DNA of 8,911 nt from Pseudomonadota bacterium (lineage in GTDB: Bacteria > Pseudomonadota > Gammaproteobacteria > Steroidobacterales > Steroidobacteraceae): positions 1-8,911 of the forward strand of contig JAKAFQ010000141.1 of assembly GCA_021817875.1 (NCBI GenBank). Direction: 5' to 3'. Both the position numbers and the translations under genes were made by a program. Shown here piece after piece: positions 1 to 7,050 of this stretch (position 1 is the first letter of the stretch; each line of letters begins with the position of its first letter). A model generated the notes under the pieces. It ran no database searches and was not told the DNA's origin. It saw only the letters and a program-made list of their open reading frames with translations.

Positions 1-136
1 CTGTTCCGCCACCTCGTGCCGGCTCAGCCGCCCTTTGTGTATACGTAGCCTTCCCCCGTAATCCCTCGTCCTTCAGTTACTTACGCCTCAACGTCGCCCA
101 GAGGCCAGGAAACTCGCGCTAGGCCACATCGAAGAA

Positions 137-172
137 GTACCCCCAGTCGTACCCCCATGGCCCTGGGGGTAC
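137..172. repeat. gtaccccca direct and inverted repeat cluster
   Basis: The 9-mer gtaccccca occurs at 137-145 and 149-157 in the same orientation, and its reverse complement tgggggtac lies at 164-172. The second and third copies form a hairpin with a 6-base loop; the first and third extend to a 10-bp inverted repeat (137-146 with 163-172). Three copies in 36 bases are unlikely by chance. From memory, similar gggggta repeats lie near tyrosine integrase genes of genomic islands, where they could be arm-type binding sites. That link is inference, and no integrase lies in the window. Confidence 0.6.
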
Positions 173-343
173 ACTGCGCTTCTCGCCCCGTTGCCTTTCT
201 CGACCGCTCCGAGGTCATTCCCAGGTGGACGGCCAGGAATTCCCAATTGGACGTTGCATGGATCCCAATCGGAGTGCCGGCCAGCGACTGTCTGGCGGTC
301 GCCGGCTGGCGGTGCAGCCGGTCCTTGCTGCCGCGAGAGATTG

Positions 344-367
344 GCGCGACCGGCCCCACGGTCGCGC
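344..367. repeat. Hairpin, 9-bp stem, upstream of mazE
   Basis: gcgcgaccg (344-352) and cggtcgcgc (359-367) are perfect reverse complements around a 6-base loop. No T-run follows on either strand, so it is not a standard Rho-independent terminator. It may end transcription from the left weakly or have no role. Confidence 0.4.
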
Positions 368-390
368 TGCGGGTCCGGGCGAGTCCCCCC

Positions 391-419
391 TTGAATCTCA
401 GGCTGTAACGCGTTACTGT
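391..419 (+). promoter_or_regulatory. Probable sigma70-type promoter of mazEF
   Basis: A -35-like TTGAAT (391-396, 4 of 6 consensus) is followed after 17 bases by a -10-like TACTGT (414-419, 4 of 6). The -10 lies inside the palindromic operator, so a repressor bound there would block RNA polymerase. Both hexamers are imperfect; the spacing and position are the main support. Confidence 0.45.
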
Positions 420-431
420 AACGCGTTACAG
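403..431. promoter_or_regulatory. Palindromic operator upstream of mazEF
   Basis: The 13-mer ctgtaacgcgtta is repeated in tandem at 403-415 and 416-428. Each copy carries the 12-bp perfect palindrome gtaacgcgttac (405-416 and 418-429). The whole 403-431 block is a 29-bp palindrome perfect except for its unpaired centre base at 417. It ends where the Shine-Dalgarno begins and overlaps the likely -10. Type II antitoxins, with or without their toxin, commonly repress their own operon at such sites, so this is the expected MazE or MazEF operator. Binding is inferred. Confidence 0.8.
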
Positions 432-445
432 AGGAGGACAAGACG

Positions 446-649
446 ATGGCACAAGCGGCGGAGCGGATGAGGGCAATGCGCGAGCGGCGCCGTACACAAG
501 GGCTGCGGGAATTGCGGCTGGTTGTACCTGATCCCCGTGCGAAGGCTGTTCTGCGGCGGGTCGCCAAGGAGGTTGCGGGATTGGACAGCGCCGCAGAGCG
601 CGAAGCGATGCGGTGGATCGAAGCAGTCTCGGAATTTGACGCTCCGTGA
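446..649 (+). CDS. mazE: MazE-like antitoxin (type II toxin-antitoxin)
   Basis: This 67-residue protein matches the antitoxin MazE family found with MazF toxins in proteobacteria (the DUF3018 type), which differs from E. coli MazE. It should neutralise the downstream MazF and repress its own operon. The basic N-terminus (MRAMRERRRTQGLRELRLVVPD, residues 9-30) fits a ribbon-helix-helix-like DNA-binding part with strand LRLVVPD. The acidic C-terminus (AEREAMRWIEAVSEFD) fits a toxin-binding tail. The ATG is set by a strong Shine-Dalgarno, gaggagg (431-437), 8 bases upstream. Its TGA overlaps the mazF GTG by four bases, a usual arrangement in such pairs. The family call rests on sequence pattern and on the partner; the antitoxin role is inferred. 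Confidence 0.85.
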   Translation: MAQAAERMRAMRERRRTQGLRELRLVVPDPRAKAVLRRVAKEVAGLDSAAEREAMRWIEAVSEFDAP

Positions 650-975
650 AGCGTGGCGACGTCGTGACCGTCGCCGCTTCCGGCAACTACGGGAAACCGC
701 GCCCGGCGGTAGTCGTTCAGACCGACGCTCTACCCGCTGAGCACGCGTCGGTGATTGTCTGCCAAATGACATCGGACATTGTGGAGGCTCCGGATTTCCG
801 CGTGACGATCGAGCCCACCCAGAAGAACGGGTTGCGGACGCGCTCGCAAATCATGGCGGACAAGCCCGTGACAATCCGTCGCGAACGTGTGGGGCGTAGG
901 ATCGGGTCGCTTGACGAAAAGGATATCGCTCGCCTGAATGTCGCGCTGGCGTTTGTCGTGGGATTGGCTGATTGA
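646..975 (+). CDS. mazF: MazF/PemK-family endoribonuclease toxin
   Basis: This 109-residue protein is of typical MazF size. Family members cut single-stranded RNA at short motifs, stopping translation when the antitoxin is degraded. Visible marks are RGDVVTVA (3-10), the loop GNYGKPRPAVVVQTD (13-27), the strand VIVCQMTSD (36-44), and SQIMADKPVTIRRERVGRRIGSLD (67-90). R19 and T42 correspond to the catalytic Arg and Thr described for E. coli MazF (R29, T52), so the toxin looks intact. The start is GTG, overlapping the mazE stop as GTGA, which points to translational coupling. The cut sequence cannot be predicted. No terminator is evident after it. Confidence 0.93.
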   Translation: MKRGDVVTVAASGNYGKPRPAVVVQTDALPAEHASVIVCQMTSDIVEAPDFRVTIEPTQKNGLRTRSQIMADKPVTIRRERVGRRIGSLDEKDIARLNVALAFVVGLAD

Positions 976-1094
976 TTAACCCTTGCGCTGTCAGCGTGCT
1001 CAGCAAGCCTCGGAAGGATGCGAGCGGCCAGATCCGGTCGTCTACGCGTCGAACTTGCTTTCCCTATAGCGGACACTCGTAATAAGCTCGGCTC

Positions 1095-1547
1095 ATGAAG
1101 ATCGGAACGCTTCGATCGATTGCCCACAACGTTGCCGACTCGCTCGGGAGCGGAATTGGGATGCTTGTGGGTGTTTACGATATCGACGTTTTTGCTGAAG
1201 CTCAGAGAAGTCCAGGCGGAGTAATCAGCATCGATTTTCTGGCAGCCAGGGCAAGGCGTGGTAAAGTTTCCCCGACCCTTGCGCGCGCCATTGCCAAGTA
1301 CCACAAGGCACTTCCAGACCTGTGCGCAAAGCACGGCGCTTCCATCGAAGACTTCAAAACATTAACAGCGAGCTATTCCGCGGGCACCATCAGCCGACGA
1401 ATTGTCGTGACAATTCGCGACGGTGGCGGCCGCTGTTGCGTAGACGAGTATATCGGAATGCCTGCGAGGCACGTAAAGGTAGCCGATCGACTGGGCCGAA
1501 TCCGGGCAAGGCGCCGCGGTTCTCGGTCGCTCAAAACCGTTGGATAG
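1095..1547 (+). CDS. Hypothetical protein, 150 residues, unrecognised
   Basis: I do not recognise a named domain. The protein looks soluble and real: mixed alpha/beta composition, no signal peptide and no convincing membrane segment, although residues 17-29 (LGSGIGMLVGVYD) are glycine-rich and hydrophobic. A mid-region (60-90) looks helical, a strand-like RRIVVTIRDGGGR (101-113) precedes DEYIGMPARHVKVADRLGRIRARR (117-140), and the C-terminus is strongly basic, which could bind nucleic acid. The ATG has no clear Shine-Dalgarno. It sits between two toxin-antitoxin pairs on the same strand, 119 bases after mazF and 200 before parD, so it is probably transcribed alone. I recall similar uncharacterised proteins in other proteobacteria but cannot confirm it. 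A toxin, immunity or regulatory role would be a guess. Confidence 0.65.
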   Translation: MKIGTLRSIAHNVADSLGSGIGMLVGVYDIDVFAEAQRSPGGVISIDFLAARARRGKVSPTLARAIAKYHKALPDLCAKHGASIEDFKTLTASYSAGTISRRIVVTIRDGGGRCCVDEYIGMPARHVKVADRLGRIRARRRGSRSLKTVG

Positions 1548-1688
1548 GTCACCAGGTCGCCAGACTCGATCCCCGCGGGCCGCCTGCGACCAACTGCCGA
1601 CAGTCGATTTATCATTTTACCCTCCAGATTGCGGACATTCGATACCGGCCGTCAAAGGTAGGGTCCGAGCATCGGCGTGCGCAACTAG

Positions 1689-1718
1689 CTGGCACACCAT
1701 ATGCACCAATGATATGAT
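1689..1718 (+). promoter_or_regulatory. Probable promoter of parDE
   Basis: A -35-like CTGGCA (1689-1694, 4 of 6) precedes a good -10, TATGAT (1713-1718, 5 of 6), with an 18-base spacer. The -10 lies inside the parDE palindrome, as expected for self-repression. The surrounding AT-rich pocket stands out from the GC-rich neighbourhood. Confidence 0.55.
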
Positions 1719-1737
1719 TTAATCATATTTCTGGTGC
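1703..1737. promoter_or_regulatory. Nested palindromic operator upstream of parDE
   Basis: An inner 17-bp palindrome, atatgatt-T-aatcatat (1712-1728), and an outer 6-bp pair, gcacca (1703-1708) and tggtgc (1732-1737), share the same centre at base 1720; the three positions between the arms do not pair. The site overlaps the likely -10 and ends just before the Shine-Dalgarno. Ribbon-helix-helix ParD proteins usually bind such promoter palindromes to repress the operon. Confidence 0.75.
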
Positions 1738-1747
1738 GGAGAAGCCC

Positions 1748-1993
1748 ATGGCAACTGTACGTAAGACCATTACCCTGACCGACCAGCAAGATGACTGGGT
1801 CAAGGCGCAAATCGATGCTGGCCATTACACGAACGATAGCGAATATATTCGTGACCTGATTCGGCGAGAGCAAGAACGCGGCGCAGAAATCGAAGCCGTT
1901 CGGGAGGCCTTGATTGAGGGTGAGAAGAGCGGGAAGCCCAGGCGCTTCGACGCGAGTGCGTTCAAGCGTAGACTTCGACGCTCGCATGACTGA
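1748..1993 (+). CDS. parD: ParD-family antitoxin (ribbon-helix-helix)
   Basis: This 81-residue protein has the ParD/CopG-like layout: an N-terminal DNA-binding strand (VRKTITLT, 4-11), then helices carrying the hallmark GHYTNDSEYIRDLIRREQER (25-44), then a charged C-terminal tail (about 50-81) that should wrap the toxin. Its jobs are to neutralise ParE and repress the operon through the palindrome upstream. The ATG follows a Shine-Dalgarno-like ggagaag (1738-1744) by three bases, a rather short spacing. The gene overlaps parE by eight bases (1986-1993). The tail GKPRRFDASAFKRRL is typical of ParD antitoxins. Confidence 0.92.
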   Translation: MATVRKTITLTDQQDDWVKAQIDAGHYTNDSEYIRDLIRREQERGAEIEAVREALIEGEKSGKPRRFDASAFKRRLRRSHD

Positions 1994-2276
1994 GTTTCGG
2001 CTCTCCCCTGCCGCGGAGCGCGATCTGGAGCGCATCTGGAAATACACTCGTCAAAAGTGGGGCCCGGAGCAGGCGGAGCAGTATACGGATATGCTGACGG
2101 CGGCCTTCCAGGCGCTGGCGGAATCGCCGAAGTCGGCTCCGGCGTGTGACCCCATTCGCAAGGGCTACCGGCGCCGGAACGTTGAGCGGCACACGATCTA
2201 CTTCAGAATCACCACCTACGGAATCGCAATCGTTCGCGTGCTGCATGACAGGATGGATGCTCCGCGCCACCTGTAG
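1986..2276 (+). CDS. parE: ParE-family toxin (RelE/ParE superfamily)
   Basis: This 96-residue protein starts at the ATG overlapping the parD stop. The frame extends upstream to 1914, but that part is inside parD and the family begins close to the MTEFRLSPAAERDL motif. Further marks are the helix WKYTRQKWGPEQAEQYTDML, the turn IRKGYRRRNVERHTIYFRI and the closing strand GIAIVRVLHDRMDAPRHL. The superfamily includes ParE gyrase poisons and RelE ribosome-dependent nucleases; the ParD partner favours ParE, which stalls DNA gyrase and breaks DNA. It appears full length, and the neighbouring insertion sequence begins only after the stop, so it is likely functional. Confidence 0.92.
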   Translation: MTEFRLSPAAERDLERIWKYTRQKWGPEQAEQYTDMLTAAFQALAESPKSAPACDPIRKGYRRRNVERHTIYFRITTYGIAIVRVLHDRMDAPRHL

Positions 2277-2298
2277 CTCCAAACCCGGCTGGCGGCCA

Positions 2299-2306
2299 TC
2301 GGCCGA
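2299..2306. repeat. Left copy of IS target duplication TCGGCCGA
   Basis: The palindrome TCGGCCGA stands directly outside the left IS end and is repeated at 3876-3883. It is best read as an 8-bp target duplication. Because it is palindromic, it also extends the inverted repeat, so the exact IS edge cannot be fixed from this copy alone; a shorter GGCC duplication is possible. Confidence 0.6.
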
Positions 2307-2330
2307 TTCTGTTGAAGAACTCAGCTCTGC
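2307..2330. repeat. IS left terminal inverted repeat
   Basis: The first ten bases, ttctgttgaa, pair perfectly with the right end; beyond them gaactcagc matches the right end at AAC, C and GC. This end lies downstream of the transposase stop. Confidence 0.75.
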
Positions 2331-2408
2331 AAGCGCGCGCACTGGACGTGATCGCGCATCGGATCTCGATCAGGGGCTCAGGAACTCGGGGTGCGTGCGT
2401 GCCGCGCG

Positions 2409-3839
2409 TCAGGCGGGAATTGGATTTCCCGTTTTCGCCCCTCTCGGTGTCAACCACATCGCCATTCTCCGCAGGTTCTGTGCTGTGGCGGCCAGCAGGA
2501 ACTCGTCGTGCGCTCCGGAGGGACCGCGAAGTCGCAGTCGGCGCAATCGCAGGATGCGTTTGAATTGGGCGAACAGGACTTCCACCTTCTTGCGCTGTCG
2601 TCGGCAGCGTGCGTAAGCGGGCGTCTTCGCAATCTGCCGCGCCACGTCGCGCGCAGCCTCACTGATGTGCCGTGCGATCTTGCGCATCGGCGTGTTCGGG
2701 CAGCATCGCGCTTTCAACAGGCAACGTTCGCAGTCACGCTGTGAAGCATGGTAAATGACGGTGTTGTCCTTGGTGATGCCGGTGCGGGGAACGGTGAACT
2801 TGCGTAAGCCGTGGCGCAGCGCTTTGCCGCCGGGACAGCGATACTCATTGTCCTCGTCGCGCCACTCGAAATCGGAGCGGGAAAACGTGCCATCGGTGCG
2901 CTCGGTCTTGTCCCACACCGGCACGTGCGGTTCGATGGCCTTCTGATCGACCATCCAGCCCAGCATCGCCGCGGTACCGTACGCCGTGTCACCGATCAGT
3001 CGCTTGGGCTTCAGGTCGAAGCGCTGCTCAACACGATCAACCATTATCCGGGTCGAGTTGACCTGATCGGTGCGCAACGCCGGCGTGGCCTCAACGTCAA
3101 CGATGACGCCAGCTTTCACGTCGATGAGGTAGTTGGTCGAGTAGGCAAAGAACGCCTGACCACCCGGCGCAGCAGTCCAGCGCGCCGCGGGATCCGTGAG
3201 CGATACGTTCTTGGGTACGCTCTGCGGTGCTTCGCCAGCATCCAGCGCCTCAAGATACTCACGTACCGGCCGTGCCAAGGATGCACCTCGATCAAGCGCC
3301 GCTTCGGTACCGGGAATGCCGCGCTGGCGGCTGGCATCCGCCCGAACCACGCTCGCATCAACCGCGAAGCCTTCGCCGCCGACCAGCCCTTCTTTGAGAC
3401 AGCGTGCCAACACCTTCTCGAACACGAACCGCAACGTGTCGTTGTCGCGGAACCTGCCATGGCGGTTCTTCGAGAACGTCGAGTGGTCGGGTACCTTGTC
3501 TTCCAGCCCCAGCCGGCAAAACCAGCGATACGCCAAGTTCAGGTGTACTTCCTCGCAGAGCTTGTGCTCCGAACGGATACCGAAGCAGTAGCCCACCACC
3601 AGCATCCGGATCAGCAGCGCCGGATCGATCGATGGGCGCCCGGTATTGCTGTAGTGCGGCGCAAGGTGCTGGTGCAGCTCGCTCAGATCAACGAATCCGT
3701 CGATCCCGCGAAGCAGGTGATTGGCGGGAATGTGCGCGTCGAGGTGGAAGCTGTAGAACAACGGGGCCTGCGTAACCTCCTGGTGTCCCATCATCTCGAT
3801 GCCATCGATCTGTGATGAAATTTTGGTCGCAGACCGCAT
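2409..3839 (-). CDS. IS1182-family DDE transposase
   Basis: This 476-residue protein should cut and rejoin the IS ends. An N-terminal transposase domain of the InsH/DUF772 type (about 30-125) holds HIPANHLLRGID, GRPSIDPALLIRMLVVGYCFGIRSE and VPDHSTFSKNR. The catalytic DDE core appears as D161 (GFAVDAS), D284 (LIGDTAYG) and E420 (KKVEVLFAQFKR). A cysteine group between D284 and E420 (C335, C370, C373, C379, C380) resembles the zinc-ribbon-like insertion of this family. Most relatives begin near MMG, so translation may start at the ATG at 3794 (residue 16) rather than 3839; neither has a clear ribosome binding site. No frameshift or internal stop is present. Long antisense frames inside it are shadows. 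Confidence 0.93.
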   Translation of the reverse strand: MRSATKISSQIDGIEMMGHQEVTQAPLFYSFHLDAHIPANHLLRGIDGFVDLSELHQHLAPHYSNTGRPSIDPALLIRMLVVGYCFGIRSEHKLCEEVHLNLAYRWFCRLGLEDKVPDHSTFSKNRHGRFRDNDTLRFVFEKVLARCLKEGLVGGEGFAVDASVVRADASRQRGIPGTEAALDRGASLARPVREYLEALDAGEAPQSVPKNVSLTDPAARWTAAPGGQAFFAYSTNYLIDVKAGVIVDVEATPALRTDQVNSTRIMVDRVEQRFDLKPKRLIGDTAYGTAAMLGWMVDQKAIEPHVPVWDKTERTDGTFSRSDFEWRDEDNEYRCPGGKALRHGLRKFTVPRTGITKDNTVIYHASQRDCERCLLKARCCPNTPMRKIARHISEAARDVARQIAKTPAYARCRRQRKKVEVLFAQFKRILRLRRLRLRGPSGAHDEFLLAATAQNLRRMAMWLTPRGAKTGNPIPA

Positions 3840-3851
3840 CCTACGATCGCC

Positions 3852-3875
3852 AAAAGGCAGGGTTTTTCAACAGAA
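3852..3875. repeat. IS right terminal inverted repeat
   Basis: Ends in ttcaacagaa (3866-3875), the exact reverse complement of the left tip. It lies upstream of the transposase start, so it probably also holds the transposase promoter region. Confidence 0.75.
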
Positions 3876-3883
3876 TCGGCCGA
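3876..3883. repeat. Right copy of IS target duplication TCGGCCGA
   Basis: Identical to 2299-2306. Removing the IS and one copy joins ggcggcca-TCGGCCGA-aagcggaag, which would be the empty site. Confidence 0.6.
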
Positions 3884-4127
3884 AAGCGGAAGTTGGCTCT
3901 ATGCGCGCCCGTGGATGAATTGCCGCGAGGCCGGTGTTATCCGCATCGGCGCAATGGAGCTGCATAGGATGGCGTCGGTGCGGTTGTGCCACTTACAGCA
4001 GATCGGCGTCTCGCCTGAAGTGGCGAGAACTCGCCGGTCTCACAAAGTGCCGGTGGTGTCTTGCGCGGTGCGAGTGAGCACCAAATGCTGAGCACTCAGT
4101 GTGCAGCACAGCCGGCCGTGCTGGGTC
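3884..4127. other. Intergenic stretch between IS and tRNA-Leu
   Basis: I find no convincing gene in these 244 bases. Frames running through from queA on the minus strand are shadows. Close to the tRNA 3' end there is a hairpin, cagcac (4104-4109) with gtgctg (4118-4123), and a second imperfect one around 4067-4097 built on gagtg and cactc. They could help end or process the tRNA-Leu transcript, but neither has a T-run. No copy of the tRNA 3' end is visible here as an attachment site. Confidence 0.45.
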
Positions 4128-4211
4128 TGCCCGAGGTCGGAGTCGAACCGACACGCTTTTAAGGGCGGCGGATTTTGAGTCCGCTGCGTCTACCAATTCC
4201 GCCACTCGGGC
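4128..4211 (-). tRNA. tRNA-Leu, anticodon CAA
   Basis: It folds as a class II tRNA of 84 bases including the discriminator. The acceptor stem GCCCGAG (4205-4211) pairs fully with CTCGGGC (4129-4135), and the discriminator is A (4128). The anticodon stem is GCGGA/TCCGC with a 7-base loop CTCAAAA, giving anticodon CAA (4175-4177) for UUG codons. The T arm is GTCGG-TTCGACT-CCGAC, and there is a long variable arm as in leucine tRNAs. The D region GTGGCGGAATTGGTAGACGC is typical of bacterial tRNA-Leu. CCA is not encoded: the next bases on the minus strand are GAC, so the end must be added by the CCA-adding enzyme. It is divergent from queA. Confidence 0.95.
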
Positions 4212-4222
4212 TTGGGGGCGCC

Positions 4223-4230
4223 AGTATAAA
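4223..4230. promoter_or_regulatory. Shared AT-rich -10 patch between tRNA-Leu and queA
   Basis: The only AT-rich patch between the divergent genes reads TATACT on the minus strand (4223-4228), well placed for a tRNA start near 4216, and TATAAA on the plus strand (4225-4230), which could serve queA with a leader of about 50-60 bases. A GC-rich run follows the minus-strand -10, as is common for growth-rate-controlled stable RNA promoters. Neither direction has a good -35, so the call is tentative. Confidence 0.4.
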
Positions 4231-4283
4231 TGCCCCGGTCCCGGCTGGATACCAGACTGCGCTGACGGCTGGCGCAGCGCACC

Positions 4284-6519
<2,236 letters not shown>

Positions 6520-6588
6520 TGCCGCCCCTTCGCCCCGACGGGGACCGGGATGCCGGCCGACGTGGGGTCGTCCCGAGGAAATAAGTGC

Positions 6589-6921
6589 ATGAATTCATTG
6601 ATACCGACGGCTTGGGCCGCTGCGGGAGCTCCGGCCTCGACCGGTAGCCAGCTCGCCCCCCTGCTCATCATGGGGGCGTTCATCGTCGTCTTCTATTTTC
6701 TGCTGATCCGCCCGCAGCAGAAGAAGGCCAAGGAGCATCAATCGCTCATCTCCAAGCTCGGGGCGGGCGATGAGATCGTGACCAGCGGCGGGCTGCTGGG
6801 CCGCATCACGGATGTCAGCGAGCATTTCATCACGCTCGAGGTGGCCGAGGGCGTGCGGGTCAAGGTGCAGAAAGGCCAGGTCAACGCGCTGATGCCCAAG
6901 GGGACTTTGAAGAGCGCCTGA
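6589..6921 (+). CDS. yajC: YajC, Sec translocon accessory membrane protein
   Basis: YajC is a small inner-membrane protein that joins SecD and SecF in the accessory complex of the SecYEG export channel. The 110 residues equal the E. coli length. The short N-terminus (MNSLIPTAWAAAGAPASTGS) is followed by one membrane segment (about 22-40, LAPLLIMGAFIVVFYFLLI), then the family mark RPQQKKAKEH (41-50) and the cytoplasmic domain with LGAGDEIVTSGGLLGRITDV (58-76) and KVQKGQVNALMPKGTLKS. ATG 6589 is preferred over the in-frame ATG at 6550, because gagga (6575-6579) lies 9 bases upstream and the family starts here. It lies 69 bases after tgt, with no convincing promoter of its own, so it may be read from the queA-tgt transcript. 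Confidence 0.96.
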   Translation: MNSLIPTAWAAAGAPASTGSQLAPLLIMGAFIVVFYFLLIRPQQKKAKEHQSLISKLGAGDEIVTSGGLLGRITDVSEHFITLEVAEGVRVKVQKGQVNALMPKGTLKSA

Positions 6922-6928
6922 CCTGCCG

Positions 6929-7029
6929 GATCCGCTTTCGCGTGCCGACAGGCCCTGGGAGACGCCCCGAGCTCCGCCTGCGTGTAACGAGGAATCCGCA
7001 GAGATCCGCTTTCGCGAAACGATAGGTCC
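6929..7029. repeat. Imperfect direct repeat in the yajC-secD gap
   Basis: Two 27-base copies, 6929-6955 and 7003-7029, match at 22 positions. They share the exact 14-mer gatccgctttcgcg (6929-6942, 7003-7016). Similarity continues more weakly for about 16 more bases. The second copy ends just before the aagga at 7030-7034, upstream of secD. It looks like a local duplication in the secD leader; any function is unknown. Confidence 0.7.
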
Positions 7030-7050
7030 AAGGAAACTCCCGGGAAACCC

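Larger units (their letters stand above)
1..390. other. Gene-poor left flank
   Basis: I see no convincing gene here. A plus-strand frame is open from base 1 to a TAG at 46-48 and would end LFRHLVPAQPPFVYT. It could be the tail of a gene lying to the left, but 15 residues are too few to judge. The longer open frames across 81-567 on both strands are arginine- and proline-rich, lack ribosome binding sites and cross the mazE operator, so I treat them as chance. What the stretch does contain is the gtaccccca repeat cluster (137-172) and a hairpin (344-367), listed separately. Confidence 0.5.
2307..3875 (-). mobile_element. Complete IS1182-family insertion sequence
   Basis: About 1569 bp, bounded by inverted repeats. 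ttctgttgaa (2307-2316) pairs with ttcaacagaa (3866-3875), perfect at the tips and continuing with mismatches (AAC, C and GC kept) to about 24 bp. Including the flanking palindrome, the perfect match is 18 bp (2299-2316 with 3866-3883). The single transposase gene fills most of the element on the minus strand, leaving about 100 bases of non-coding DNA beyond its stop. Size and gene content fit IS1182. It appears intact and possibly active. It lies 22 bp beyond the parE stop (30 bp with the duplication). Confidence 0.85.

Noticed and set aside
1538..1594. Possible integron attC-like site (gttggat ... ccaac, with ggtcgc/gcgacc arms)
   Set aside because: The gene layout made a cassette array tempting, but the order GTT then AAC is the reverse of an attC site and the second box does not fit RYYYAAC.
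1914..1985. Longer parE reading from the upstream ATG
   Set aside because: The added 24 residues lie inside parD in another frame and do not fit the family's N-terminus; the ATG at 1986 gives the normal length.
2277..2298. Disruption of parE by the insertion sequence
   Set aside because: The parE stop at 2274-2276 precedes the target duplication by 22 bases and the last family motif is complete.
2811..3815. 334-residue open frame on the plus strand opposite the transposase
   Set aside because: It lies fully antisense to an intact, recognisable DDE transposase and resembles no family I know. Long antisense frames are common in GC-rich coding DNA.
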